Of a stretch of 64,000 nucleotides of DNA, positions 38,351-50,161 are shown in pieces; positions within the stretch are counted from its first letter, which is position 1, and each line of letters starts with the position of its first letter. The DNA comes from Trochalopteron elliotii (Eukaryota; Chordata; Aves; Passeriformes; Leiothrichidae): NCBI GenBank assembly GCA_024734555.1, contig JANPWX010000026.1, positions 5,259,755-5,323,754 on the forward strand. Direction: 5' to 3'. The translations under genes were made by a program, and so were the position numbers. The notes beneath the pieces are model-generated. The model was not told the DNA's origin and did not search any database. It worked only from the letters and a program-made list of their open reading frames with translations.

Positions 38351-41300
38351 GTAAGTTTACTTTTCTTTTTGAGAACTATAATGTTGTAAGATTGCTACAT
38401 CTTTATTTTTAGTAACTGTTTAACTTGGTATGCAAAAACAAAGTAGCTGTAAGTAAGTAAGCAGTAATCTGAGGCGCTGTAATTTCTTTTTTTTTTTTCA
38501 ACCATATTTTTGTTCTTTCTTTCCAGTTGCTAACGTTTTCTTATTTATGCAGTAACGCATCTGTGCACAGATGTGATCCATCTCTGAAGAGCTTGGGTTA
38601 GATGTGCCCAATTTTTAGTTTATTTGACAAAATAGAAGATTGTTTTATTTTAGTAGAAATTTGTAGCAACTGCTTATTCACTGTACTGGGCATAGAATCA
38701 GACTCATGTACTAGGCTTGTTTTGGAAAATAAAAGATTGTTAATAAATCTTGAATGAAAGTCCAAACTCCTCTTCCCTGATTTCAGCATTTAAGTCCTTT
38801 TCCCCTTTCCCTGCTTGTGATGTTTCCAGGACGAGAGTTTCTTTAGATGCATCTTTCAAAGTGTTTTATGCTGTTACTTTCTTCCCCTTTTCAGTTTTAT
38901 TTCCTTTCTGTCCATTACTTTAATTTCATGTTAATGAAACAACGCTCAGGATTCTGCTATGAGGAAAAATAAATTAGTGTATGTAGTACTGATTTGTTTC
39001 TCCTGGACCTATTAGTCAGGGACTCATTAGTGTGGATTAGATTGGAGGTAGTGAAAGGGCACCATGAAAGCTTTACTCAGAGCGAGTCTGCGTGGTGCTG
39101 TCATTTAAATGCAAAACTTTATTTGTGCTGTTGCTGCCACAGATGGAAACTGGAAAACAGAGAGCACCAAATCACAGAGGGCCTTTTGTGGTGGAGTCAG
39201 AAATTGATTCAGACCACCTAAGCCCCAGTACCGTGCCAAACTGAGAAATCATCTAAGAGATCATTAAGCATTTGATATCTAGGTTTTTGAAAATGTAGTA
39301 GCAAGTGATTCTTTGTTTTGAGGCATAATCGCATAAAAATCCAGTCAAGAAGCTGTGGCTCATGTTATTTACTTATTACCACATGAATAACTGTGATGAA
39401 ATGTAAGTACCATGTGAATTATTCAGATAATAAGTTAGCAAAATCATATCCATGTACATAGCAAGACATTGTATATGAAACTGTAGGTTTTTGTATGCCA
39501 GTACCCAGTGCTGTTAGGATGGACCTATATTACAATGGCTACTGAATAATTCCTAACTCCCCTTGCAATTAATCTGGAAAAAGTATGATATTCTCTGGAC
39601 AAGTGTATTTCCCTAACAGAGTTAGAAATCTGTCTTTCTTAATCCCTGATTCTTTAGGCTCTTACTCTCAAATTTTCAAGAAACATGGTAAATATGTACA
39701 GCGTTTCAACTTACCCACCTGTGGACAATGCTGTGTATCGCTTTGTTTTGATAAGTCTCTCCATTTCTTGTAGCCAGAGAGAAAGAGGGTTTATTTTCCT
39801 TTGGCACCCTGACCACAACTCCAGATAGAGAGATGGTGTTATTTTCAGTTCTTTGACTGCTCCATAGGGTTCAGAAAAGTGAGCCCAATGTATCTTGAAG
39901 GAAGCAAGCATGCGATCATGAGATCTGCTCAGGAGTAATCTTTTGATCTCAACTCTTAAAAAGTTACCCCAGGGTCTTTAGTGATTGTTTCAGGCCTGGA
40001 CACACCACTGTTATCCAACTCCCACTGAAATCAGTGAAGCTATTTCCATTGATGCCAGCACAGCAATGTGCACAAGAATGCCAAAGAAAGTAGAAAGAGC
40101 AAGCCAAATGCTGCAGCAGTGAGACAGAAAGGGAACAGTGTTTTCACTGGCTTCTCTGCCCTTTCAGACCAGGGTGTTGTTAGGAAGTAGGGCTACGGAA
40201 GCAAGTCTCTTATCCTAAAACACTGGAAGAACCTGTGGGCTTGTTCTATTCTCATTCTGTCCTAAGTAAATACATGGCTGAATGAAGGATGTGTAACAGT
40301 TTGTATGCACTCTGGGGCTGTGGCTTTCCATTTTCCAGTTTTGCAGCCATTTTTAGCCATTGCAGGTTGTTCTTGGCTATGGGTTTTGTTTGTTTTGCTT
40401 GGGGGCTTCCTAGGTTCTTTTGGCTCCCATTTTTTCCTAACGAGATCAATTCCATGACCTCATTCTCTTCCCCATCTGCACAAACGTTTGGGCTGGCATA
40501 ATGCAGGGAATGGTGCAGAGGCAGGAGCAGAGGCAGCCCAAGGAAAGATGTAGGAAAGAGTGAAGTGCTTTCATAAATCATGATTGTCAAATTTGAGTGA
40601 AACTACAGGCTTGCTCTAAGGGTGTAGTTATGAAGATTTTATTCAACAGCAATGGCAGGCTTTATGGTGCCTAACAGATCAGCTGTGAAAAGAGTATAGA
40701 GGACTACCCTGAGGGTGAGAAGAGTAATCCTTGTTACCCCCCTGGGTTATTTTTTAATCAGTTCCCTCCCTGAAGTTGCACAAAGAAGAACTGAAGCCAG
40801 GAAACAAAGGCAGGAAAGAGACTGCTGTTGGGGGTGGCATGTTCCTTCCCCTGTGCTGCTGGTGGTCTGAGCCCAAGGTGAGCCGGTTCAGGGAGGTGTA
40901 AAGTGAGACAAAAGCTGTACAGACAGTGGTTATTGTTTTATCACTGTGAACTCACTGTGGGGTCACATGAGTGCTAACGTTCATTCAAGGGGAATCAAAA
41001 ATCCATGTTTGGAGGGGGAATTGGGCATCACCGTCTCTTTAGCTACATTCAGGCATTAAATTGGCCCAGCTATAATGTCAGACAATCTAATATTTCCCTG
41101 AGGTGCCTGGAAACAGAACCAGAAAAGGAGCAAGACCTCCCCCTTGTGCCAAGAAACAGATTGGGAGAAAACTCTCTTATTGCAAGATGCATGAAAAATT
41201 CCAATTAGTTTGAACGTCCACTTCTTTTCTTCACAACCTTTCTATACAGAAACAGTCTAATCAGATGTTGGGTGAAATCAAGGTTCTTTTTTCTGGTGTT

Positions 41301-44300
41301 GGCTTGAGGATTATCTGATCACTTTAGTGTTCCCTGAAGAAGGATCTCTGCAGTCATGTAACACCTTTGATATTTTGAAGACTGCAAGCGTGGCCTCTTT
41401 TGTGGGAGCATTCTGTCAGTTCTTCAAACTGCATTGCTTTGTAGGTAAGGGAAGGGAGTGTTTGCCCACCCTTGAGGCTTTCCTTGAGATACTTTAATGA
41501 ATAACCTTTACTCCTAGGCATCTATATAGTGAAACAAATAACTTCTTAGTCTAATAGTCTTCGTATTTCATAGGTTTGGAAGAAATGTCTATCCTGTTTT
41601 TAGAAAGCATTTAAAGAAGATGTGTTTTTTAAGATTAGCACGTGTCCTTTTTGAAGAAAGGCTTGGCCTATTTGAGGCTATCTTTCCAATCTCTAACGCA
41701 AAACTAAACTTGCTTTTAAAACACTCTGCAGTGGCAAAATTGTTCAGTATTTCGTACAGATTTGCTAATATAAGCACACAAATATTGTTAATGGAGTGTA
41801 TACGTTGTGGAAGCACTCAGTGCTCACAACAGAACCTTATCTCCAAGCAGATCCATGATAATTTCAGTTGTCTCTCTGTTGCCTTAAAAGGTTACCTGAA
41901 CGACTGTAATTTCTAGCCCAATTCTCTTCCAAAGGCTCAAATCTGCATGTCAGACTTCTGTTGCAACCAGCTTGTCTGTAGCATCAAAGTTTATGGGTTT
42001 GTGGTATAATGGTGGTTTTACTTACACAGATGTTTTGATCCCGTAGCTTAAAATACCCCCTGCACCATAATCTGTATGTGTTTCAAATATAAATTACATA
42101 TTAAGCACACTTGAAGAGTAGGACCCTGAGAAGAAACAGTAGAGGAAAAAATTTGAAACATAAGTATGCAGCACAAATAGAATACCTTTTGCCTCCACAC
42201 ATAATTGGAAAAAGCCCACTAAATAGTTCTTCTAAGAAATAAATACAAAAGAGGAATCTATACGTTACTGATCTGCCCTCTATTTACAGTATTACCATTA
42301 ATCCTTTATGCTATATGAGGTTAAACACATTTAGATGCCTCATTGACACTAACAGAAATAAATAGTTACAATGGTAGGAATTGATTTGATTTTTCCCCCC
42401 CTCCCAAGACCAATAAAGTTATAAGATGAAAAAGTGAGGATTTTATGCACTGAGATTTTCTTCTCCTCTCCCTTCCAAAGCTACTTTGCTTGTTTTACTT
42501 AAATACCTCTAAGCACAAGCTTCTGGAAATGTTAGTGATTCTCACCCTGAGCATTTCTTACTGTTGAAGTTGAGAAACCAGCTGTTTTCAATTGTCAGTG
42601 TATAAACCAGCACTGAAGTACATTTCCATTGACTCCCCTGATGGAAGAGAGGTTTTTTAAATCTTAAAACTGACATAATTTGAAATCTGAGGGAAAAATT
42701 AATAGTATGCTTTTTCAAGACAATCCACAAAGGGAAAGAAGAATGGACTTAAAGGATCAAAAGACCACAAGGCCAGAAAAAATGGCTGCAGGTTTTTTCC
42801 TTGTGGTTTTTCAAGTCAGGCATGTATTATGTTTTAACAATTCATGTCTTCTTTCATGCACTTTTTAATTTAAATTCATTTCTTTGAAATTGTGAAGGAA
42901 TAAAAGCTCTGCAAGTCTGGGGACAAGGATTATTTAGAAAGTTTGTGTTTTCCCTAGCATTTGTGGAATACCTGAGAGCAGAAGATGTAGTAGCTTTCAT
43001 CTCTGTTTCTGCTGTGGATTTAAGTCCTTTTAAGAGCTTCCAAAACAAAATATGTTCTAAAAGTATGGTTGTGAAATGATGTGACAGCAAAAGTGAAGGA
43101 GATGTTGACAGAAGAAGGGAAGACTTTTGCCAGTGTCATTAAAAAATAAACATTTATATTAAATGTTTATATACATAGAAGTAACTTGATTCCATTAATG
43201 CTTGAGAGATCTTTTTTTCCAAAAAAATGAGTACATTCTAAAAATCTACATGATAGCTTGGGCATTAGTTGGAGGCATGTTTATATATATCGACTAGTAA
43301 AGTTGTTTTTATAAAAATATTTTAAATGTGTTGTTTTCAAGAGAGTTTATTTGTTTACTTGAATTTTGGAGCTTGGTGTATTACATAGGTACCTCACTGG
43401 ATTTTTTTTTTTTTTGCCTATGTTAAGAAAGGAAAAAGGTGTTTCAGGCTTTTTATAGTTTTTTCCTGTTTAATAACTTTGATAAATAGAGACATATTTA
43501 GAGTCTCACAGGAAGAAAAAGCTTGTAGAATTTATCCAGAAATTAAGAAACAGTGAAGTAAGGTGACAGGTTTATCAATTCAGTTTTACATTCCTCATTA
43601 ATTAGCTTTTATTTCTCCTGCCCTTATGATTGGAATTGGGCTATAACCCAAGCCGTTGTATTGACTACATTTACCAAAAGAACACTTTCTTCCATCATCT
43701 GTGCAAAAGTAATCTTGGATTTGAGCGGTCTGAGTCAGTTTGGGGTTTTTTCCTCTAATGTGTGTGTTAACTCAGTGCTGAGATCTCTGAAGAAGAAAGT
43801 GAAGGCAAGGTGTTTATTTACTTAGTCAGACATTTTTTACAGAATTGATTAGATGTGAAATCATTTGAGCAAGATTTGAAATTGTATTTGCCCTGCCTGC
43901 CCATATTTCTGTGGAAGGTGAGAGTATAAATTATGGGATCCCAACTTCTTTGCACCTGTATCAAGTCCTCAGTGTAAATTACTATTTTTGGAAGGGAGAA
44001 AAGGCAGATGCAAATAAACCAGAATTTTAAACTAAAAAAAGCATTCAAAGAGATTTGATTTCCCTCTCATCATTCCCACTGTGTTTCCTTGTTGAGCCAT
44101 ACAGTGGACATTTCCATGTTCAGTTATATTCTTTGTTGTTCATTTATTGCAAGGAAAACTTCTAAGCAGCCACTGTTAAAATTGGCATGCGACTAGAAAT
44201 AAAATGTACTTTTATTTTCATTTTTTAGGACACTGTGGTGAATAGACATTACAGTTATGCCTTACAACACTGGCACATGCACTGTCCTTGCATGACTAAC

Positions 44301-45322
44301 CCATTTGGTCATGGCTTCTGGCACTCTGAAGCCTTGGTTTGTTCTCCTTCACCTCCTCTTTGTCTTCTGTAACCCCTTCTTTTTTTCCTCTAGCACTCAT
44401 GAATAGTGCACATCCAAAATGCCCTGTCGAAGAGGTATGTCTGACACAACACTGCAACTCTTCAATCAAGTATGCTTTGCTGATTTTGGCTAATGATCTG
44501 TGATGTTGCACAATAAGATGCTACCACTTCCTTAAATTGCACTTGCTACGCAAAAAGAAAAAATTCCCTTCAACAATTTGTTTTTCTCTCTAAAGAAATC
44601 TTAATGAAAATGCTATGGGGCCATTGAAAAAAGTGATTTGAATGTAAATATGGCAAAACTAGAAAAATAAAGAGGTCGGGATTTGCTTATTTTATGTAAC
44701 TTAAAACACGTGATTTGAAAAAAAAGTTTCTGACTCTTAATCCACAAATGATTTAAACTTTAGCAAATATGTAGCTGGTAACATTGAATATTTTCTTTTT
44801 ACATGAAGGAGAGTGAAATATCTTTTTAGGTTCTTTGCCTTAGTACCTTTCCCTTCTATTAAACAAACAGAAAGAGACATTGAATAAAATTAAAGGGCAC
44901 ATCTCAGAAATTATCCATCAAAAGGAAAAGCCTGATATGTTTAACACTTCTTTTTGTTTAATTCATATATTGTCTTAATGAAAGGAAAAGAAATTTCAAC
45001 TCTAGGGTCCCCACAATGCAGAATATAGGAAGGTGTGGGAATGAAGAAGACAGAGGACAGGACCAACTCTCTTGGTGGTAACTTGGACATAGAGAGACTT
45101 AAAATGATTATGAAACTCCACTCTGAATATTTTAAATACTTCTCATATAACACAATTTTTTTAAAAAACTTGGCCAGTCTTAAAATCTGGAATTTAGGAT
45201 CATATGCTCTATGTTCTGCATTTCATTGATAGTGGCTTGGTAAGGGCTCTGCTATTATCTTCATATTGTTGTGACAGTATATTTTAACCTCTTCAAAACT
45301 TTTCTTTCTTTTCTTTAAACAG
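38351..45322 (+). other. SH3D19: 7-kb intron of SH3D19
   Basis: AT-rich intron with short T-runs (for example 43408-43419). No repeat family, RNA gene or additional exon could be supported. Scattered short open frames on both strands show no domain. Its 3' end is a textbook pyrimidine tract (TTTCTTTCTTTTCTTTAAACAG). Confidence 0.6.
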
Positions 45323-45365
45323 CTTCTCGGACCTCTAGCCATAGTGATCAACAGAGGGATAGAAG
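45323..45365 (+). CDS. SH3D19: SH3D19 small exon (43 nt)
   Basis: Very strong acceptor (TTCTTTCTTTTCTTTAAACAG) and donor AGAAG|GTATGA. It completes a Ser codon and encodes S-R-T-S-S-H-S-D-Q-Q-R-D-R plus two bases of an Arg codon. Together with the preceding exon this gives a basic Ser-rich segment (IKRSSRTSSHSD). Its R-x-x-R-x-S spacing could be an AGC-kinase site, which is an inference. The exon joins in frame to 46588, giving R-R-P-E-I. The match to remembered SH3D19 N-terminal sequence is good. Confidence 0.85.
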
Positions 45366-46587
45366 GTATGATGCTGTTATTTATATTGCAGTTAGGTGTT
45401 ACTGTAAAAGATTGTATCTCACAGTATTACTTTTTATGGCTTTCTCTAGTTTATTTTTTTCCTTCTCTCTATCCTTAGTGTGTTTAGAGTAGACTTGGAA
45501 AAAAATAGAAATACTTTGATTTTTAAGCATGATAGGTCAAGAGTTTGAGGAATTCTCTCATCAACTTTTGTATGTGTCCTCAAAAAGTGAATGCAACCAA
45601 CCATCAAACCTCTGCAGAACTGTTTTATTTTCCTGACATCTATGTACAGGATCACTTCACAATGAAAATAAGCACATTTTAAAGCCTCCTTTCAGTTTCT
45701 CAAAGGGTATTGAGAAACGAGGTCACCAACCTGGATGCCTGGTGATCTGAGTCTGCCATTATTTTAGATGTGAAGAAGCTGTACCCTATTTTTAAAAAAA
45801 TTGTTTTTAAAATAGTTTTAGAAGCCATGCTTCTGTGGCTTTATTTCTGTCAGCAGACAGAAGCTTCTGTAAGCAGATGCTTTACTTGCTCACAGAAGTC
45901 CCTTTTCAAAGTGGAAGTTTTGTGAGATTCTGGATGGATCAGTAGTGCTGCAGGGACCATGGCCTGGGAGCATGGGCCACTCCTGCAGCTGATGCTGTGA
46001 AAGAGCTGGTACAGTGATAGACCGGGGTGCTGTCTGTGCGTCCTTCACTGTCACGCAAGTCTCTGTGCTTCTGGGTGATGGAAGCAAATAGGCTCTGTCC
46101 CAAAGGCCTTGTGAGACTTGCTCTGCCCCACTTTAGCACCCTGGAAGGTTTCCCTTGGGGTCTAAGGATACACAAGTTTTTGGGTATCCAGTCAAGAAAC
46201 AGTTTTAACTACCCTACTGTTTTTAGATTGTAGCAGGCTAAGGGCAAAGACATGCTTAGTTCTCATTATCCTATGAAGACTAAGACTTCTGCCATCTAAT
46301 TGAGTTACACTTGTGTTTAAATACTTTACACAGTTAAATTATTTCACGGAAGCCAATAGACTTACTTTTTGGCTAAGGCATTTAATTAGGGGCTTTGAAT
46401 GGAAGCCTAAGTGTTTGTTAGGAAGGTCAGGTAAGTTGCTTAGAAATCATGGAAAGACACCTTTAGTTAAATCAAAAAGACCTGTGCTATTTTTATTTCC
46501 TGTTCCAGGAAAACCTTGGGCTGTTATACTTAAAAGAACTATTTGTAAATGTTTTAGGTAATTATTCCCTTTTGTCTTCATTTCTAG
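45366..46587 (+). other. SH3D19: 1.2-kb intron of SH3D19
   Basis: Intron between two in-frame exons. No repeats or other features were recognised. It ends in a good tract (CCCTTTTGTCTTCATTTCTAG). Confidence 0.8.
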
Positions 46588-46735
46588 GCGTCCTGAAATT
46601 ACAATAGTTGCTGCTGAACCCCTCCGACCATCCTCCTGGTTTCCAGGTGCAAGTCCTGTCACTCCTCAAGGATTAGGATTCCCTTCTGCTTCATCTCATG
46701 CTCAGTGGAGGAGAAATGAGCATCTTCCAGCTGAG
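46588..46735 (+). CDS. SH3D19: SH3D19 exon (148 nt), N-terminal disordered region
   Basis: Acceptor TCTTCATTTCTAG, donor CTGAG|GTGAGT. After completing an Arg codon it encodes RPEITIVAAEPLRPSSWFPG and on to A-S-S-H-A-Q-W-R-R-N-E-H-L-P-A-E. RPEITIVAAEPLRP is a segment I recognise from SH3D19. It is a proline- and serine-rich, probably disordered region with no folded domain. It ends in phase 0, so the next exon begins on a codon boundary. Confidence 0.92.
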
Positions 46736-46966
46736 GTGAGTGTGAATTTACATGAGGTGTTGTTTGATTTACAAAGGTAAAAAGCTCATTAGGTTAGAGA
46801 GGAACAGATTTTGCTTGCTCAGACTTTCATCACATTGAAGAGAAGACTATGACAGTGTTCTTTTCTTCTGTATATGTTAATATAGTAATTTTTTAATTCA
46901 TATGCCAGGTTTTTTTTCAAGTATCATATCTGGATGTACCTTAATATTTATCTCTCTATTTTGTAG
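46736..46966 (+). other. SH3D19: Short intron of SH3D19 (231 bp)
   Basis: GTGAGT donor and TCTCTCTATTTTGTAG acceptor. Nothing else was recognised in it. Confidence 0.9.
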
Positions 46967-47168
46967 CTTCCGCCATCGTACGAGCAGGTGATAAAAGAAA
47001 TCAATCAAGTGCAAGTCAATACAACAAATAACAACAATGCTGCTGCTCCTAGACATACTACTACTTCTGCAACACAAACTGACTTTCCAGAGGAACTAAT
47101 CAGCCATTTGCCAGGAAGTAATGTAAAAACTATTGTGCCTCCACACTGGGAATCTGCAGGCTGTCGAG
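46967..47168 (+). CDS. SH3D19: SH3D19 exon (202 nt) with PPxY motif
   Basis: The first codons encode LPPSYEQVIKEINQVQVN. PPSY fits the PPxY consensus bound by WW domains, for example in NEDD4-type ubiquitin ligases, though whether it is used here is not known to me. An Asn/Ala-rich stretch follows, then TTSATQTDFPEE, and the exon ends with K-T-I-V-P-P-H-W-E-S-A-G-C-R plus one base. The PSYEQVIKEINQVQV and SATQTDFPEE segments are diagnostic of SH3D19. It starts in phase 0 and ends in phase 1 at a GAG|GTGAGG donor. If the intron is not removed the frame continues to a stop near 47255. Confidence 0.95.
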
Positions 47169-47771
47169 GTGAGGCTGTTTTGGATTTCTCTGTGATGAAA
47201 ACCTTACTGTCTCCTGAAGATGCGCTTTATTGTTGGTCTGTGTGGCATTTAATATGAATAACAGTTAAATTTCCGTGAATTATTACCACTGTAATTTTTT
47301 GTAAAAATCCTTTCTTCTGAAAAGCTACTATTGCATTCAGAGTATCATTAAATCTTGGAAGTTTTGTTCAATTTGGCCAAAATGATAATCAGAACTTTGG
47401 GGCCAGAGAAGCTCAGGTATCTTATCAAAATAGCAGCACTTCATACATTCAGACTGAAAAGCATGCAAACCAAGCTGGGGAAGCTGCTGTACTCTTCTTT
47501 GGTCTGGATTTTGTTTGCATGCCCCTCAATGCTACGAGTTAACAGGAGGTTTTGAATTCAACTTGCAGATAGCATTCATTTCAGCAATCTTCAGCTCATT
47601 CCTAAAGTTTGTATATTTTTCCATTCATCTTTTTAGGAACAGAACTGTATTTTTACAAGCAGCAGTAGAGATCTTAATGAAAGCCATCATGTTTACCATC
47701 CTGATGGCTGTCAAAAAATAAATTAAATGTTCTGGCATAGATAAGTAAAACCTTTCATTTTCTGTTAGCAG
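47169..47771 (+). other. SH3D19: 0.6-kb intron of SH3D19
   Basis: Intron ending in CATTTTCTGTTAGCAG, a tandem acceptor (see the regulatory entry at 47766). No repeats were recognised. Confidence 0.88.
47766..47771 (+). promoter_or_regulatory. SH3D19: Tandem (NAGNAG) splice acceptor
   Basis: TAGCAG precedes the large exon. Use of the first AG adds three bases and would insert one Ala before the Gly at the junction; use of the second gives the exon starting at 47772. Both keep the frame. Such tandem acceptors are a known source of single-residue isoforms. Confidence 0.7.
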
Positions 47772-48773
47772 GGCAGAGTCCTCTTAAACCTCCTAGGCCT
47801 CCTGCATCTCTTCTGAGTAAGTCTCCTGCAGAAAATGAGAATCCTTTAATAGTCTTTGAAAATCCTGAAGGTCAGAGGTGCCAAGAAAATCCCAATGCTG
47901 TGATATGTCCCGTGCCAAAGCCAAGATCAAGAAGCAATCTCAGACCTGTAGTCAAAAGTACTGAAAGTAAGATAGACAGTGGAGAAGAAGTGAACCAGTC
48001 TACTGCAAAACAGCAGCAACCTCCAATTCAGCAGTCACCACTTCCAGATGAAGACAGCTTACTAGACAATCACTTGGTGATGGACAGCATGAGTACAGAA
48101 AGGAGCCAAAATAGTATTGTTTCAAGGATCAAAGTTTTTGAATCCCAAGGCACTAATGATACCTCAGGATTATCAAAAAAGCCAGAAATTGCCCCTCGTT
48201 CGTTTGTCCCAAGATCTGTTACTACAAAGAAGCCAGTGATTGCTCCAAAGCCAGGGGTAGGCAGAATTTCAGAAGAGTGGGATGCATGGACTGAAAGCAA
48301 ATCAACACCTTCCAAGGAATTGCAGCCTCCTCAGCCTGAAACAGTAGGGAGCAGTGTTGTAACCAAACCTGAATTGCCAAAGAAGCCAAAACCTGGCCTT
48401 GTTAAAAGTAGCAGTAGTGATTTTCTTGATGCAAGGAGTGGATCAGTTGCAGAAAACAGCGATGGACAAAAGAGATTTCCTGTTCCTGCTCCAAGGCCTC
48501 TTGTTCCTAAAAAGTCATGTTACTCAGAAAATCCTGCCCCTTCTTTGGCCCCACTAAAACCGGTTGCTGCTCCTCCACGGCCTTCTGTATCTGCCCAAGA
48601 AAAAGTTTTAAAATCTCTGGGGGAATTGTCCCCTGCAGCCAACTCCTCAGCGCCTGCTTTGCAAAATAAGCTAGATGTGGAAGGAGATCTGATCAGTTTT
48701 GATGATGATGTTTTGCCCCTAAGTCCAGCTTGTGTAGTTAAAGAAAGCATCAGTTCTGAAGCAGCAGCAGCAG
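47772..48773 (+). CDS. SH3D19: SH3D19 large exon (1002 nt), proline-rich scaffold region
   Basis: The main coding exon, 334 codons, phase 1 at both ends. It is rich in PxxP SH3 ligands: PLKPPRPP near its start, PVPKPRSR (about 47912), APRS/APKPG (about 48190-48255), LPKKPKPGL (about 48370), PVPAPRPLVPKK (about 48480) and PLKPVAAPPRPS (about 48550). The segment SQNSIVSRIKVFE is nearly identical to SH3D19 of other vertebrates. Two in-frame ATGs at 48080 and 48089 match the start region of the shorter mammalian isoform. Near the end DLISFDDDVLP contains LISFD, a clathrin-box consensus. SH3D19 is reported to bind ADAM metalloprotease tails and EEN/endophilin, and to affect Ras-Elk signalling and endocytosis. 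No folded domain lies in this exon. It is intact. Donor: CAGCAG|GTAAGA. Confidence 0.97.
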
Positions 48774-49630
48774 GTAAGAAGAAAATTATTTTAAACTGTC
48801 ATTGTGATTATTCTTTGCAGGTGTATCCTGTGTGAGTTACATCTACCTGTCTTGTTGAGGTTTATGTGTGTGTAAGAAACTTGGGTTTCTGTTCTGTCAG
48901 GATCACTATGGAATTACGTGGATTTTGAGACTTGGGAGGTTTCAAGGCTGTATAAATCTCAGAACTTGTCTGCTGGATGTATTATGTGATTACTAAAATA
49001 ATGATAGAATACTTGATCTTATATGGTAGATGTCACCTCCAGAATGTGCCACAGTTCTCTCTGGGGAACTTGGGACAGCTTATCTCTCCCCATCTAATGT
49101 GACTAATTTATTTGAGTGCCTTAAGGTCTGTAGTGGAAACGTAGTCATCTGAAGAAAGAGCAGTGTTTGTGGCATATAGGGGCACTCATTATAAAACATA
49201 CTGGGGTGGTCTGTCCATCTCACCAATGCCTACTTATTTTCTCTGTCCTGGCTTTCTGTCTTGTCATGTGACTGCATTCTTGTAACACAGTTTCAGCTTC
49301 AGGACTTCTTTTATAAATGAAAATAATTACTTCATGTGGACGGATCAATTACTAGAACTACATTCCTTTCATAAACCTTGTTTGATACTGTTACGCACTT
49401 GGGGTTAATTTTTTTAGAGTTGTTTTAGGTAGTTTAAGACACAGGTGTGTGTTGGGCTGTCATTACATTTTATAGCAGTAGGTTTTGCCCTCGTAATATT
49501 CAATATGTCTGGTTTAGTTCACCAGCCCCATTGCAATCCAGGGAGAGTTCTGTTTTGAAGCAGAGGGTGTCTCATACAAAATGCTCATTTAAGGAGCTTG
49601 CTATGACTTTCATTTTTTTTTTTAACCTCA

Positions 49631-50161
49631 TCTATTGGGTTTGCATGACCAGGATTTGGTCTGGGGAGGAGTCACAGGGGTGGCTTTTCTGAGAAGCTGC
49701 CAGAAGCCTCCCTCGTGTCCAACAGGGTGGGAGGGATCCCATGCTGAAGCAGGGGAAGAGTGTGGGAAGTCCTCTCCTGAAGAGGAAGGAGTGGCAGAGA
49801 CAATGTGTGATGAGCTGACCACAGCCCCTCTTTTCATCCCCCTGTGCTGCTTCAGGGAGGAGGTGAGAAAATTGCAAGTGAAGTTGAGACTGGAAAGAAG
49901 GGAGGGGTGGGAGTATGTGTTGTTAAGATTTGGATTTATTCTCATTACCCTTCTCTGATTTGACTGGTAATAAAGTCAAGTAATGTTTTCCCAAGTCAAA
50001 TCTCTTTTGCCATGATGGCAGCTGGTGAGTGATCTCTCCCTGCTCTTATCTCGACCCAAGAGCATTTTGTTACCTTTTCTCTCCCTGTTCATTGGAGGAG
50101 TGGGGTGATAGAGTAGCTTTGGGGGGCACCTGACATCCAGCCAGGGTTAACCCACCCCACA
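49631..50161 (+). mobile_element. Solo LTR of an avian endogenous retrovirus, sense
   Basis: It runs from TCTATTGGGTTTGCATGACC (the first base pair decayed from TG) to AACCCACCCCACA. Internal landmarks that I recognise from a very common songbird LTR, which I believe is ERVL-type, are CACAGGGGTGGCTTTTCTG, TTGACTGGTAATAAAGTCAA, GGTGAGTGATCTCTCCCTG, CTTATCTCGACCCAAGAGC and ATCCAGCCAGGGTTAACCC. A poly(A) signal AATAAA lies at 49969-49974 in the sense direction of SH3D19. No internal retroviral genes are present. The class is from memory, and the target-site duplication was not resolved. Confidence 0.75.
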
